A DNA stretch of 64,000 bases from VRUE01 sp963718755 (GTDB lineage: Bacteria; Actinomycetota; Thermoleophilia; Solirubrobacterales; 70-9). The notes beneath the pieces are model-generated. The model saw only the letters and a program-made list of their open reading frames with translations. It had not been told where the DNA came from and ran no database searches. Shown piece after piece: positions 52,830 through 61,117 of this stretch (position 1 is the first letter of the stretch; each line of letters begins with the position of its first letter). The position numbers were made by a program, and so were the translations under genes. Location: contig OY970376.1 in the NCBI GenBank assembly GCA_963718755.1, forward strand, positions 2,294,001-2,358,000. The letters run 5' to 3'.

Positions 52830-53219
52830 GTGGCTCTTAACGCGGGAGATCAGATCGCCGAGCTGAAGGTGGCCCCCGACAAGTACCTGCCGCATCGCTA
52901 TGCCGGCGCTTCGGGCGACTTCAACCCGATCCACATCGACCCCGAGTTCGCCAAGGCGGTCGGCCTGCCGAACACGATCCTGCACGGCCTCTACATGATG
53001 GGCCTCACCGCTCGCGCCGCCACCGAGGCGGCGGGGGGCGATCCGGGATCGCTGAAGCGGCTCTCCGTGCAGTTCCGTGGCATGGGAGCGCCGGAGACCG
53101 AGATCGCGGTTACCGGCTCCGTCAAGTCGGTTGAAGGCGGCAGAGCCGTGATCGACGTCGTCGCAGCGCAGGGTGAGAATCAGACGATTCGGAACGCCGA
53201 GGCCGAAGTAGCGCTTTAG
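52830..53219 (+). CDS. MaoC-type dehydratase (HadB-like catalytic subunit)
   Basis: 129 aa hot-dog-fold enzyme. YAGASGDFNPIHIDPEFAKA carries the catalytic Asp and His of hydratase 2 enzymes, followed by GLPNTILHGLYMMGLTARA. With the preceding gene it forms a pair like mycobacterial HadAB, which dehydrates beta-hydroxyacyl chains in FAS-II. The exact substrate is unknown. GTG start. Its last base is also the first base of a 24-bp palindrome arm. Confidence 0.84.
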   Translation: MALNAGDQIAELKVAPDKYLPHRYAGASGDFNPIHIDPEFAKAVGLPNTILHGLYMMGLTARAATEAAGGDPGSLKRLSVQFRGMGAPETEIAVTGSVKSVEGGRAVIDVVAAQGENQTIRNAEAEVAL

Positions 53220-53327
53220 CGACGCCGGGTGACCCTCCCCGCTCAAATTTTTGGGTGGGTCGCTTGCCGTCTCCGTCCTCCACGCCGCCAAAAATTACAA
53301 GCCGCGGGGAGGGTCACCCGGCGTCGC
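53219..53327. repeat. Palindromic element, second type (before hrcA)
   Basis: Left arm 53219-53242 (starts GCGACGCCGGGTGACCC) and right arm 53304-53327 are perfect complements over 24 bp, overlapping the HadB-like stop codon. Inner AAATTTTTGG/CCAAAAATT pairing, and GCTTGC, CCACG, TTACAAG elements are shared with the 17511 copy. It ends 16 nt before the hrcA start. Confidence 0.9.
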
Positions 53328-53343
53328 TTCTAGACTTCGAGCT

Positions 53344-54366
53344 GTGCTTTCTCAGCGGCAAGAGCTAATTCTCAGGCTGGTGGTTGACGAGTACCTGGCG
53401 TCGGCGAAGCCGGTTGCTTCTAAGTCGATAGCTGAAAGTCGCGAGATTGAGTGGGGGTCCTCTACCGTTCGGGCTGAGCTGGCTGGGCTCGAGGCTGCTG
53501 GATACCTGACCCATCCGCATACCTCGGCGGGGCGGGTTCCTACTGAGGTCGGCTACCGCTATTACGTCGACCGGCTGATCGAGTCCGGTTCGCCTTCACC
53601 CCCTGCCGGTGTCGAATTGGAGCTCTCGCGGCTGCGCCGCGAGATCGATGCGGCGATGCGGGAGACGACTGCCGCACTCGCTCAGGTCACCGACCTGATG
53701 GCGCTCGCCACCGCACCGGCGCCGGCAACGGCGACGATCCACAGGGTCGAGGTCCTGCGCTTGCAGCCGGACAAGGTGATGGCGATCGCTATCGCCTCGA
53801 CCGGGGCGATCGCCAAGCGTGTCTTCGATTTTCAGGGGCCGGTCGATCCGGGCTTGGTCGAGTGGGCGTCGAGCTATCTCAACGAGTCGCTTTCCGGGAT
53901 GAGCGTCGGCGCGCGGATGATCGCCAACCGCCTCTCCGATCCTGCGCTCGGCCCGGTCGAGTCCCGCTTCCTCGCCACCCTCGGCCCGGCGTTCACCGAG
54001 CTCGAGCAGGAGACCGGCGAGAGCCTCTACATGGAGGGCGCCTCGCGGCTTCTCTCCGACGACCATCGTGGAGATCTGCCGCGCGCCGACCGGCTGATGA
54101 CCGCGCTGGAGCGGCGCGCCGGCGTCCTCGGCATGCTGCGTTCGACCTTGGACGAGCGCTCGGTCTTCCTCTGGATCGGCGGCGAGAACCCGCAGCCGGA
54201 GCTGCGCTCAGTCAGCGTCGTCGGCGCCAATTACGGCCTGGCGCATCGCAACCTCGGCTCGGTTGGCGTCGTCGGCCCGCTGCGAATGGACTACGCCACC
54301 GCGATCGCGTCGGTGCGCGGCGCGGCGCGTGAGCTCTCGCGCTACTGCGAGTCGGTCTACGGCTGA
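53344..54366 (+). CDS. hrcA: Heat-inducible transcriptional repressor HrcA
   Basis: 340 aa. N-terminal winged helix (LSQRQELILRLVVDEYLASAKPV, SSTVRAELAGLEAAGYL, HPHTSAGRVPTEVGYRYYVD) and the C-terminal domain with IGGENPQPELRSVSVVGANYG and GPLRMDYATAIA. It normally binds the CIRCE operator to repress groE and dnaK genes. I see no CIRCE (TTAGCACTC-N9-GAGTGCTAA) before it. GTG start. Overlaps dnaJ by 1 bp (TGATG). Confidence 0.95.
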   Translation: MLSQRQELILRLVVDEYLASAKPVASKSIAESREIEWGSSTVRAELAGLEAAGYLTHPHTSAGRVPTEVGYRYYVDRLIESGSPSPPAGVELELSRLRREIDAAMRETTAALAQVTDLMALATAPAPATATIHRVEVLRLQPDKVMAIAIASTGAIAKRVFDFQGPVDPGLVEWASSYLNESLSGMSVGARMIANRLSDPALGPVESRFLATLGPAFTELEQETGESLYMEGASRLLSDDHRGDLPRADRLMTALERRAGVLGMLRSTLDERSVFLWIGGENPQPELRSVSVVGANYGLAHRNLGSVGVVGPLRMDYATAIASVRGAARELSRYCESVYG

Positions 54367-55031
54367 TGCCCGGCGACTACTACGAGATTCTCGGGGTTGG
54401 CCGCGACGCCAACAAGGGCGAGGTGAAGACGGCGTTCCGCCGCCTCGCGCGCGAGCTGCACCCCGACGTCAACAACCACGACCCCGAGGCGGAGGAGAAG
54501 TTCAAGGAGGCGGCAGAAGCCTATGAGGTGCTTTCTGACTCGGAGCGCCGCCGCGCCTACGACGCCTACGGCCACGAGGGCCTGCGCGGCGCCGGTGCCG
54601 CACCGGGCGGCTTCGGCTCGGTCGAGGACATCTTCCAGGCTTTCTTCAGCGGCAGCTTCGGCTTCGAGACGCGGCGTGGGCCGATGCGCGGCCAGGACCT
54701 GATCCACACGGTGGAGATCTCCGCGGTCGACGCGATGCTGGGGGCCAAGATCAGGATTCCGAGTCACGAGGGCGAGCGCGAGCTGGAGCTGTCCGCCGGC
54801 ATCCAGCCCGGCAGCCAGTTCGCCCTGCGGGGACACGGCATGCCGGGGGCAAACGGCGGCCCGCCGGGCGATCTCGTCGTCGCGATCCAGGTGATCGTGC
54901 CTGAGGAGCTCTCCGAGGAGCAGCGCGAGCTGGCCGAGAAGCTCGGCGAGATCCTGGAGCCGCGCAACCTGCGCTCACGCCAGGAGGGCGGCGACAGCTT
55001 CTTCAGCCGGATGCGCCGAGCCTTCGGTTGA
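54366..55031 (+). CDS. dnaJ: Short DnaJ-type co-chaperone lacking the zinc finger
   Basis: 221 aa against about 370 for standard DnaJ. J-domain (residues 1-66) with HPD at 32-34, then a short Gly/Phe-rich linker (SGSFGFETRRGPMRGQD), then one C-terminal beta domain (VEISAVDAMLGAKIRIPS, LRGHGMPG, GPPGDLVVAIQVIVPEELSEEQRE). The first C-terminal domain and the CxxCxGxG zinc finger are entirely absent. Stimulation of DnaK should persist; zinc-dependent substrate holding would not. It is coupled to hrcA and prmA. Confidence 0.9.
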   Translation: MPGDYYEILGVGRDANKGEVKTAFRRLARELHPDVNNHDPEAEEKFKEAAEAYEVLSDSERRRAYDAYGHEGLRGAGAAPGGFGSVEDIFQAFFSGSFGFETRRGPMRGQDLIHTVEISAVDAMLGAKIRIPSHEGERELELSAGIQPGSQFALRGHGMPGANGGPPGDLVVAIQVIVPEELSEEQRELAEKLGEILEPRNLRSRQEGGDSFFSRMRRAFG

Positions 55032-55909
55032 TCCGCCTCGCGGTCCGCTGCGTCCCCGAGCTGGCCGAGCAGGTGCTGGCCGAGCTGACGGTGCTGGCAC
55101 CGAACGGGGTCGAGGAGGAGCGCGGTCGCGGCTACGTCGAGTACGCGATCTACGGCGGCGAGGGGGAGCTGCCCGAGCTGGGCGAGATCGAGGCGGCGGC
55201 CGGCGGTGGCCTGGTCGAGCTGGTCGCCACCCAGGTGCCCGACGACTGGGCCGACCGCTGGCAGGATTTCCATAAGCCGCTCCTCGTCGGCGACCGCCTT
55301 TGGCTGCGCCCCTCCTGGGAGCCGCCGCGCGAGGGCGCGATCGACCTCGTTGTCGACCCCGGCCGTGCGTTTGGCACGGGCGCCCACCCGACCACCCGGC
55401 TCTGCCTCGAGCTGCTTCTTGAGCTATCCGAAGCAGGGGAGGCCAGCGGCCCGCTAGCCGATCTTGGCACCGGCTCGGGTGTCCTAGCAATCGCAGCCGC
55501 CAAGCTTGGCTGGAACCCGGTGCGCGGATACGACCATGAGTCGGCATCAATCGAAGCGGCCACCGCCAACGCGGCTGCGAACGGGGTCGCGGCCGAGTTC
55601 GTGCGCGTCAACCTGCGTGAAGGCCTGCCCAAGCTGGCACCAACCGTGGTCGCCAACCTGACGGCTCCGGTGCTGAAGGAGATCGCCGCTCAGCTCATGA
55701 GCGTTGGGGGGAGTCGGGGGAAGGGTCGGCGGAGCAACAGCGGGGAGGCTCCGGCGACCCTTCCCCCGACTCCCGGCATCCTCGTCTGCTCTGGCTTGCT
55801 CCCGGGGGAGCTCGACGAGATCGCCGCTGCCTTCTCACTAGCTGGCTATACCGAGGTTGACCGCCGCCTTGAAGGAGGCTGGGCGGCCTTGCTGCTCCGT
55901 CGCCGCTAG
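55028..55909 (+). CDS. prmA: Ribosomal protein L11 methyltransferase (with in-frame palindrome)
   Basis: 293 aa. SAM-binding LADLGTGSGVLAIAAAKLG, GRAFGTGAHPTTRLCLELL and VVANLTAPVLKEIA are PrmA signatures. Methylates ribosomal protein L11. TTG start overlaps the dnaJ stop as TTGA. Residues ~228-249 are a Gly/Arg/Ser/Pro-rich segment produced by a palindrome (55709-55774) inserted after the motif ANLTAPVLKEIAAQL. The rest of the protein (GILVCSGLLPGELDEI) continues normally. Confidence 0.92.
   Translation: MIRLAVRCVPELAEQVLAELTVLAPNGVEEERGRGYVEYAIYGGEGELPELGEIEAAAGGGLVELVATQVPDDWADRWQDFHKPLLVGDRLWLRPSWEPPREGAIDLVVDPGRAFGTGAHPTTRLCLELLLELSEAGEASGPLADLGTGSGVLAIAAAKLGWNPVRGYDHESASIEAATANAAANGVAAEFVRVNLREGLPKLAPTVVANLTAPVLKEIAAQLMSVGGSRGKGRRSNSGEAPATLPPTPGILVCSGLLPGELDEIAAAFSLAGYTEVDRRLEGGWAALLLRRR
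55709..55774. repeat. Palindrome inside prmA
   Basis: GGGAGTCGGGGGAAGGGTCG (55709-55728) and CGACCCTTCCCCCGACTCCC (55755-55774) are perfect 20-bp complements. Inside is a smaller CGGAGC/GCTCCG hairpin. Total 66 bp, 22 codons, in frame. The sequence is not related to the main family. Confidence 0.9.
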
Positions 55910-55914
55910 CGGAT

Positions 55915-56412
55915 ATGTTTCACCCAATGCTGGCGACGATTGTGGACCCGGGGTACAAGATTGCCCTCTTCCTCCACATCTTGGCGGTCGTGCTCGCCTT
56001 CGGTCCTACCTTCGGTTACGCGCTGTTTTTCTCGGTCGCGCCGCAGTACCCCCGGGCTACGCCAGCGATTTTGGCTGGGGTGCAGAAGTGCGATCGGTAT
56101 CTGGTCAATCCCGGGATGATCGTGCTGCTGCTGGCGGGGATCTACCTGTTGGTCGACGGAGATTGGGAGACGAACGAGGCCTTCATCAGTGTCGGCTTTG
56201 TCGCGATCATCGTCCTCTTTGGCCTCCAGCACGCTTTCTTCCAACCGCAGACCCGCAAGGCAAAAGAGCTGGCGGAACGCGATCTGAAGTCGGGTGACGC
56301 GCTCAGCGATGAGTTCGTGGCCCTTGGTGACCGGATTGGCAAAGTCGGTGGACTGGCGGGGCTGATCGTTGTCGTGGCGATCTTCTTCATGTCTTACAAA
56401 CCGTTCCTATAG
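55915..56412 (+). CDS. DUF2269-like integral membrane protein
   Basis: 165 aa with four helices: about 15-37, 64-82, 92-110 and 143-162. KIALFLHILAVVLAFGPTFGYALFF and the overall pattern resemble the DUF2269 family of predicted membrane proteins. Function unknown. It starts 5 bp after prmA, and its stop overlaps the presumed extended start of murI. Confidence 0.65.
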   Translation: MFHPMLATIVDPGYKIALFLHILAVVLAFGPTFGYALFFSVAPQYPRATPAILAGVQKCDRYLVNPGMIVLLLAGIYLLVDGDWETNEAFISVGFVAIIVLFGLQHAFFQPQTRKAKELAERDLKSGDALSDEFVALGDRIGKVGGLAGLIVVVAIFFMSYKPFL

Positions 56413-56432
56413 ACGCTTCGTCGCCCATCGCG

Positions 56433-57236
56433 ATGTTCGACTCGGGCGTGGGTGGCCTGACCGTGCTGCACGAGTGCTTGGTCTCATTGCCGGAGGAGGA
56501 CTTCGTCTATCTCGGCGACACGGCGATGTTCCCCTACGGGACGCGCGATCCCGAGCAGTTGCGGGAGCGGATCCGCGCAATCGCGACACTGCTGCTCGAT
56601 GACGGGGCCAAGTTGCTCGTGATCGCCTGTAACACCGCGACCTCGGTCGGCACCGACGTGGCGCGCGAGGTTGCCGCAGAGCGCGGCGTCGAGGTCGTCC
56701 CCGTAGTCGAGCCGCAGGCTGAGATCGCCGCCGCGATCACCGACAACGCCCGGGTTGGTGTGCTCGCCACGCCGAACACGGTCGAGAGTGGCGCCTACCG
56801 TCGTGCTCTGGAAGGGCAGGGAAGGGCACTCGAGGTGACCGAAGTGGAGGCGCCCGATCTGGCGCCGTTCATCCAGGACGGCTCCCACTTCGACCAAGGG
56901 ATAGTCGAGATGACTCGCGCCTACTGCGCGCCGCTGAAGCGAGCCGAAGTGGACACCCTGATCCTCGGCTGCACTCACTACCCGCTCGTGGCGCCGATGC
57001 TGCAGCGCATCCTTGGTCGCGACGTGCGCCTGGTCAGCGGCGGTCACGCAGTCGCCGCCGCTGTCCAGCGAACGCTCGTCGCCGCCGATTTGGCGCGGGC
57101 AGTCGACGGCGAAGGCGAGTACCGCTTCCTCTGCAGTGGCGACGTCGACTCCTTCCGCGAGCTCGGCACGCGCTTCCTGCAGATGCCGCTGGGAGAGATC
57201 GAGCGGATCGACCTGGCCGCCGCCGACTACCCTTAG
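56433..57236 (+). CDS. murI: Glutamate racemase
   Basis: At least 267 aa. Makes D-glutamate for peptidoglycan. Catalytic cysteines are in VIACNTATS and ILGCTHYPLVAPML; FDSGVGGLTVLHE and FVYLGDTAMFPYGTRD are family motifs. The ATG at 56433 starts inside the first strand. The frame extends upstream as DASSPIA, giving the expected SPIAMFDSGVGG, and reaches an ATA (56409) that overlaps the preceding stop as ATAG. The real start may be this ATA. Confidence 0.95.
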   Translation: MFDSGVGGLTVLHECLVSLPEEDFVYLGDTAMFPYGTRDPEQLRERIRAIATLLLDDGAKLLVIACNTATSVGTDVAREVAAERGVEVVPVVEPQAEIAAAITDNARVGVLATPNTVESGAYRRALEGQGRALEVTEVEAPDLAPFIQDGSHFDQGIVEMTRAYCAPLKRAEVDTLILGCTHYPLVAPMLQRILGRDVRLVSGGHAVAAAVQRTLVAADLARAVDGEGEYRFLCSGDVDSFRELGTRFLQMPLGEIERIDLAAADYP

Positions 57237-57241
57237 AAGCG

Positions 57242-57673
57242 ATGAGCGTCCTCGAGCAGGTGCAGGCTGACGTGCGGACCGCGATGAAAGCGGGCGAGCG
57301 TGAGCGTGCCGCAGCGCTGCGGATGATCGTCGACTCGCTGCAGCAGGACGCCAAGCTGGGTGACGGCGACGAGGTCGCGGTCCTGCAGCGCGAGCGCAAG
57401 AAGAGGCTGGAGGCGGCGGAGGCGTTCGGCGACGCGGACCGCGTCGAGCAGGCGCAGGCCGAGAACTTCGAGGCCGGGCTGATCGAGGCATACCTGCCGG
57501 CGCAGCTCTCCGACGAGGAGCTGAGCGAGCTGGTCGAAGCTGCGGTCGCCGAGACCGGCGCGTCCGAGCAGAAGCAGATGGGTCAGGTGATGTCGGCGTT
57601 GATGCCCAAGCTCGGGGGGCGCGCCGACGGCAAGCGGGTCAGCGCGGCGGTGCGAGAGAAACTTGGCGCGTAG
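57242..57673 (+). CDS. yqeY: YqeY / GatB-like domain protein
   Basis: 143 aa. VLEQVQADVRTAMKAGERERAAALRMI at the start, EAYLPAQLSDEELSELV and the C-terminal GQVMSALMPKLGGRADGKRVS match the GatB_Yqey family. A tRNA amidotransferase-like role is suspected but unproven. Overlaps phoH by 11 bp. Confidence 0.9.
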   Translation: MSVLEQVQADVRTAMKAGERERAAALRMIVDSLQQDAKLGDGDEVAVLQRERKKRLEAAEAFGDADRVEQAQAENFEAGLIEAYLPAQLSDEELSELVEAAVAETGASEQKQMGQVMSALMPKLGGRADGKRVSAAVREKLGA

Positions 57674-58637
57674 ACAGCTGACCCTCGACAACAGCGTGGC
57701 CGCCGAGCTGGCCGGCTCCGAGGACGCGGTTCTGCGAGCGCTGCGCGGGCGCCTCGACTGCGACTTTCACCTGCGCGGCAACGTCCTCACCCTCGATGGC
57801 GACTCGACCGACGTGCAGACCGCAGCTACCGTGGTCGACGAGCTGGTCGACTTGATCGAGCAGGGACACGAGGTGGCGCCGGGGACGATCGAAGCCGTGA
57901 CCGGCGCGCTCGACGCGCACGAGAGCCCGGCCGAGATCCTCGAGGACGTCGTCTGGCGGCACCGCAACACCAAGGTGGCGCCGAAGACGCTCAACCAGAA
58001 ACGCTACGTCGACTCGATCCGCAAGCAGACGATCACCTTCGGCGTTGGTCCCGCCGGCACCGGCAAGACCTTCCTCGCGGTGGCGATGGCGGCGCACGCT
58101 CTCGCTGAGCGTGAGGTGCAGCGGATCATCCTCACCCGCCCTGCGGTCGAGGCGGGCGAGCGGCTCGGCTTCCTCCCCGGCGATATCCAGGCCAAGGTCG
58201 ACCCATATCTGCGACCGCTCTTCGACGCGCTCTACGACATGCTCGACCCCGATCGGGTCAACGGCTACTTCGAGCGCGGCGTGATCGAGGTGGCGCCGTT
58301 GGCATTCATGCGCGGCAGGACCCTCAACGACTCCTTCGTGATCCTCGACGAGGCGCAGAACACCAGCCCCGAGCAGATGAAGATGTTCCTCACGCGGCTC
58401 GGCTTCAACTCGCGCATGGTTGTCACCGGCGACGTGACCCAGATCGACCTGCCGACCGATCAGCGCTCGGGTCTGGTCGTCGTCCGCGACATCCTCAGCC
58501 AGGTGCCCGATATTTCCTTCGTCCGCTTCGGCGGCGAGGACGTCGTCCGCCACAAGCTCGTGCAGAAGATCGTCGCTGCCTATGGCGAGCACGCCGAGCG
58601 CCAGCAGAGCGAGCCGCCGGCAGCGGATGTCAGTTGA
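57663..58637 (+). CDS. phoH: PhoH-like ATPase
   Basis: 324 aa. N-terminal RNA-binding-like region (residues ~1-90), then a helicase-like ATPase core: FGVGPAGTGKTFLAVAMA (Walker A), RIILTRPAVEAGERLGFLPGD, FVILDEAQNTSPEQMKMFLTR (Walker B), VVTGDVTQIDLP and FVRFGGEDVVRH. Bacterial PhoH1-type proteins pair with ybeY and act in RNA metabolism. TTG start overlapping yqeY. Confidence 0.94.
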   Translation: MARRQLTLDNSVAAELAGSEDAVLRALRGRLDCDFHLRGNVLTLDGDSTDVQTAATVVDELVDLIEQGHEVAPGTIEAVTGALDAHESPAEILEDVVWRHRNTKVAPKTLNQKRYVDSIRKQTITFGVGPAGTGKTFLAVAMAAHALAEREVQRIILTRPAVEAGERLGFLPGDIQAKVDPYLRPLFDALYDMLDPDRVNGYFERGVIEVAPLAFMRGRTLNDSFVILDEAQNTSPEQMKMFLTRLGFNSRMVVTGDVTQIDLPTDQRSGLVVVRDILSQVPDISFVRFGGEDVVRHKLVQKIVAAYGEHAERQQSEPPAADVS

Positions 58638-58992
58638 CCTCTCCGACGTGCCGGAAGAGCTGCGCGATGCCGTCGCGGCGACGCTGAGCGCGGTGGGCGT
58701 CGCCGACGGACACTTGGCCGTGGAGCTGGTCGACTCGGAACGGATCCGCGAGCTCAACCGCGACCACCGCGGTAGGGATGCCCCGACCGACGTACTCGCC
58801 TTCCCGCTCGACGGGGTTGGGCCGACCGCCGGGCCTCGCGAGCTGGGCGACGTGACGATCTGCCCCGAGCACTGCTCCGACGTGGTCGAGGCGGCGGTTC
58901 ACGGCGCCCTGCACCTCTGCGGCATGGACCACGAGGTCGACGACGGCGAGATGCTCGGCCTGCAAGAGCGTCTGATGGCGGAGCTGCGGTGA
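58627..58992 (+). CDS. ybeY: Endoribonuclease YbeY (rRNA maturation)
   Basis: 121 aa, short for the family (about 150). Zinc-binding site HGALHLCGMDHE is intact. LNRDHRGRDAPTDVLAFPLDG is the second signature. Involved in 16S rRNA 3' end maturation and 70S quality control. Overlaps phoH by 11 bp and era by 4 bp (GTGA), the normal phoH-ybeY-era cluster. Confidence 0.95.
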   Translation: MSVDLSDVPEELRDAVAATLSAVGVADGHLAVELVDSERIRELNRDHRGRDAPTDVLAFPLDGVGPTAGPRELGDVTICPEHCSDVVEAAVHGALHLCGMDHEVDDGEMLGLQERLMAELR

Positions 58993-59882
58993 CGCGATCC
59001 GGCTTTGTCGGCCTCGCCGGGCGACCCAACGTCGGCAAGTCGACCCTGGTCAACGCGATCGTCGGCAGCCGCGTCGCGATCGTCTCGATGCGTCCGCAGA
59101 CGACGCGGCGGGCGATCCGCGGCATCGCCACCGACATCGAGGCGGGTCGCCAGCTCGTCCTCGTCGACCTGCCCGGCGTGCAGAAGCCGCGCGACGTACT
59201 GACCGAGCGCATGCAGAACCGGGTAGAGCGCGAGCTGGCCGACTCTGACCTGGCCCTCCTGGTCATCAACGGCGAGCAGGGCGTCGGACCCGGCGACCGC
59301 TTCATCGCCCGTGCTCTGGTCGAGGCGAACAGCGCGCTGCCGACGATATGCGCGGTCAACAAGATCGACACGGTCGGGCCCAACGAGCTGGTGCCGGTCC
59401 TTTCCGGGGCGGCTGAGCTGGAGGGGGTCGACGAGGTCTTTCCGATCAGCGCTCGCAGCGGCGAGGGGCTGGCGGAGTTGGTCGAGCGGCTGAGCGAGCT
59501 CGTCCCCGAGGGCGAATACCTCTATCCGCCCGAGGATCACAGCGACCAACCGGGCGAGACGATGCTGGCTGAGCTGATCCGTGAGCAGGTGCTCAATCGG
59601 ACCCGCGACGAGATCCCGCACTCGGTCGAGGTGAACGTGAAGGAGGTCGACAAGCGCGACGATGGCCTGGTTACGGTCAGCGCCGAAGTCTGGGCGGAGA
59701 CCGAGTCCCAGAAGGGCATCCTGATCGGCAGGGGTGGGAAAAAGGTGGGTGAGATTGGAATGGCCGCCCGTAGCTCGCTGGAAGCGGAGCTGGGCGCCAA
59801 GGTTCACCTCGAGCTGAAGGTACGCGTTCGCAGCCATTGGCGGCGGGACGAGGGGTTGCTCGATCGGCTGGGGATCGAGTGA
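58989..59882 (+). CDS. era: GTPase Era (16S rRNA/30S assembly)
   Basis: 297 aa. G1 GRPNVGKSTLVN, G2 RPQTTRRAIRG, G3 DLPGVQKPRD, G4 NKID, and the C-terminal KH domain (GILIGRGGKKVGEIGMAARSS). Slightly divergent G3 (DLPG rather than DTPG). GTG start coupled to ybeY. Last gene of the cluster, convergent with the flavin monooxygenase. Confidence 0.96.
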   Translation: MTRSGFVGLAGRPNVGKSTLVNAIVGSRVAIVSMRPQTTRRAIRGIATDIEAGRQLVLVDLPGVQKPRDVLTERMQNRVERELADSDLALLVINGEQGVGPGDRFIARALVEANSALPTICAVNKIDTVGPNELVPVLSGAAELEGVDEVFPISARSGEGLAELVERLSELVPEGEYLYPPEDHSDQPGETMLAELIREQVLNRTRDEIPHSVEVNVKEVDKRDDGLVTVSAEVWAETESQKGILIGRGGKKVGEIGMAARSSLEAELGAKVHLELKVRVRSHWRRDEGLLDRLGIE

Positions 59883-59885
59883 CGA

Positions 59886-61010
59886 TCAGGGGCCGTCCGG
59901 ATGGCCCCTCTGGCGGACGATCTCACGCCCTATTCGCCGCGTCGTCCGGCGCATTGCCGGTAGCTGTCCCGAGGCGGGAAGCCAAAAGCCATTGAAGTGC
60001 AGCCCAGGCGCAGCGGGGTTCGTTTCGCCCCGCATGCAGGCCGGTTTGCCGGAGGGCAGCAGGACACCTAGATGACCTACGAGTCGCTCCAGGCCCGTTC
60101 GGTATCCGGTCGCGGAGATCACGGCCTGCGGCCGAATACGGCAACCGTCAGAGAGGCAGACGTAGTCACCATCGAAGCGCTCAACCGCGGGAACGAGCTC
60201 GACCGTGCCCTTCTTGAGCGCCGTGACGAAGCCACGGTCAACAACCGGGCCCATGCCCTTGATGCGAAGCTCCGTGCCAATTCCGTACGGGGCGCGCGGT
60301 AGGCCGTACGGGGTCAGGTCGCCCCAGGTAAAACGCTGAACGACTGCCCCGAACCAGTCTGTGAAGACACGAGGTTGGACTTCGCTCACTCTTGCGAGAA
60401 GCGTGATCGGAATTCCGAGCGGTTCGAGCGGGACGAGGTTGGGTGGCGTTCGCATCGCGATACGCACCCGCGCCACACCAGCCCGGCGCAGCTGCACGGC
60501 GATCTCGGTGCCGGTGTTGCCAGCTCCCACAACGAGCACGTCCCGCTCCTGGAAATCCTGGGATCTTCGGTAGTCGGCCGCATGCACCAGACGTCCGTTG
60601 AAGGTCTTGCGCCCGGGCCAATCCGGCATCGAGGGACGGTGGTCGTAGCCAGTGGCCACTACAACGAAGCGAGTCGAGCGTGCTCCCGTTGACGTCTCCA
60701 GACGATATCCGTGCTCGGACCGATCGATTCGCTGGACAGCCACCCGGTGCTCGATTGCAATCCTCTTTTGCTCCGCGTACCCCCGGAGATGCTCTGCGAA
60801 GGCCTCGCGGCTGGGCCATCTTCCGGCGCTGCGGGGGATCCGGCCACCGCGGGGGCCTGAAAGCCATCGCACGGTGTTCAAGCGCAAGCCCTCATACCGG
60901 CGTTGCCAGCTCACCCCGATCTCATCAGTGCGCTCCAAGACGGTCGCCTGGACACCGCGGCGTCCGAGCTCGGCCGCCGCCGCCAACCCCGCGGCGCCGG
61001 CACCAATCAC
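59886..61010 (-). CDS. Flavin-containing monooxygenase-like oxidoreductase
   Basis: At least 374 aa. FAD-binding GAGAAGLAAAAELGRRG, a second dinucleotide-binding motif VVGAGNTGTEIAVQL (NADPH), ATGYDHRPSMPDWPG and SATGYRTGLE mark the FMO / Baeyer-Villiger superfamily. The first standard start (GTG 61010) truncates the first beta strand. The frame continues upstream as EHQAL before a CTG (61028), giving the expected ALVIGAGAAG. A CTG start is plausible. Divergent from a TetR regulator with a shared palindromic operator, so probably regulated by it. Substrate unknown. Confidence 0.85.
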   Translation of the reverse strand: MIGAGAAGLAAAAELGRRGVQATVLERTDEIGVSWQRRYEGLRLNTVRWLSGPRGGRIPRSAGRWPSREAFAEHLRGYAEQKRIAIEHRVAVQRIDRSEHGYRLETSTGARSTRFVVVATGYDHRPSMPDWPGRKTFNGRLVHAADYRRSQDFQERDVLVVGAGNTGTEIAVQLRRAGVARVRIAMRTPPNLVPLEPLGIPITLLARVSEVQPRVFTDWFGAVVQRFTWGDLTPYGLPRAPYGIGTELRIKGMGPVVDRGFVTALKKGTVELVPAVERFDGDYVCLSDGCRIRPQAVISATGYRTGLERLVGHLGVLLPSGKPACMRGETNPAAPGLHFNGFWLPASGQLPAMRRTTRRIGREIVRQRGHPDGP

Positions 61011-61078
61011 GAGTGCCTGGTGCTCCAGGTCAAATGAGGCTGCCGGCTCGCTGATGTCCCGTACCTTCCGATCGAGCT

Positions 61079-61100
61079 TATAATTAGACCGTCTGGTCTA
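61079..61100 (+). promoter_or_regulatory. TetR-type operator with TATAAT between FMO and tetR
   Basis: TAGACCGTCTGGTCTA (61085-61100) is a perfect 6-bp inverted repeat with a 4-nt centre, typical in size for a TetR operator. TATAAT (61079-61084) abuts it and could be the -10 of the tetR gene. The operator lies between the two divergent starts (61028/61010 and 61118), so it can control both. Confidence 0.7.
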
Positions 61101-61117
61101 TTTAGCAGCATAGCCAA

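Noticed and set aside
53220..53343. CIRCE operator upstream of hrcA
   Set aside because: No TTAGCACTC or GAGTGCTAA match is present. The inverted repeat here is the GC-rich palindromic element, with different sequence and much longer arms.
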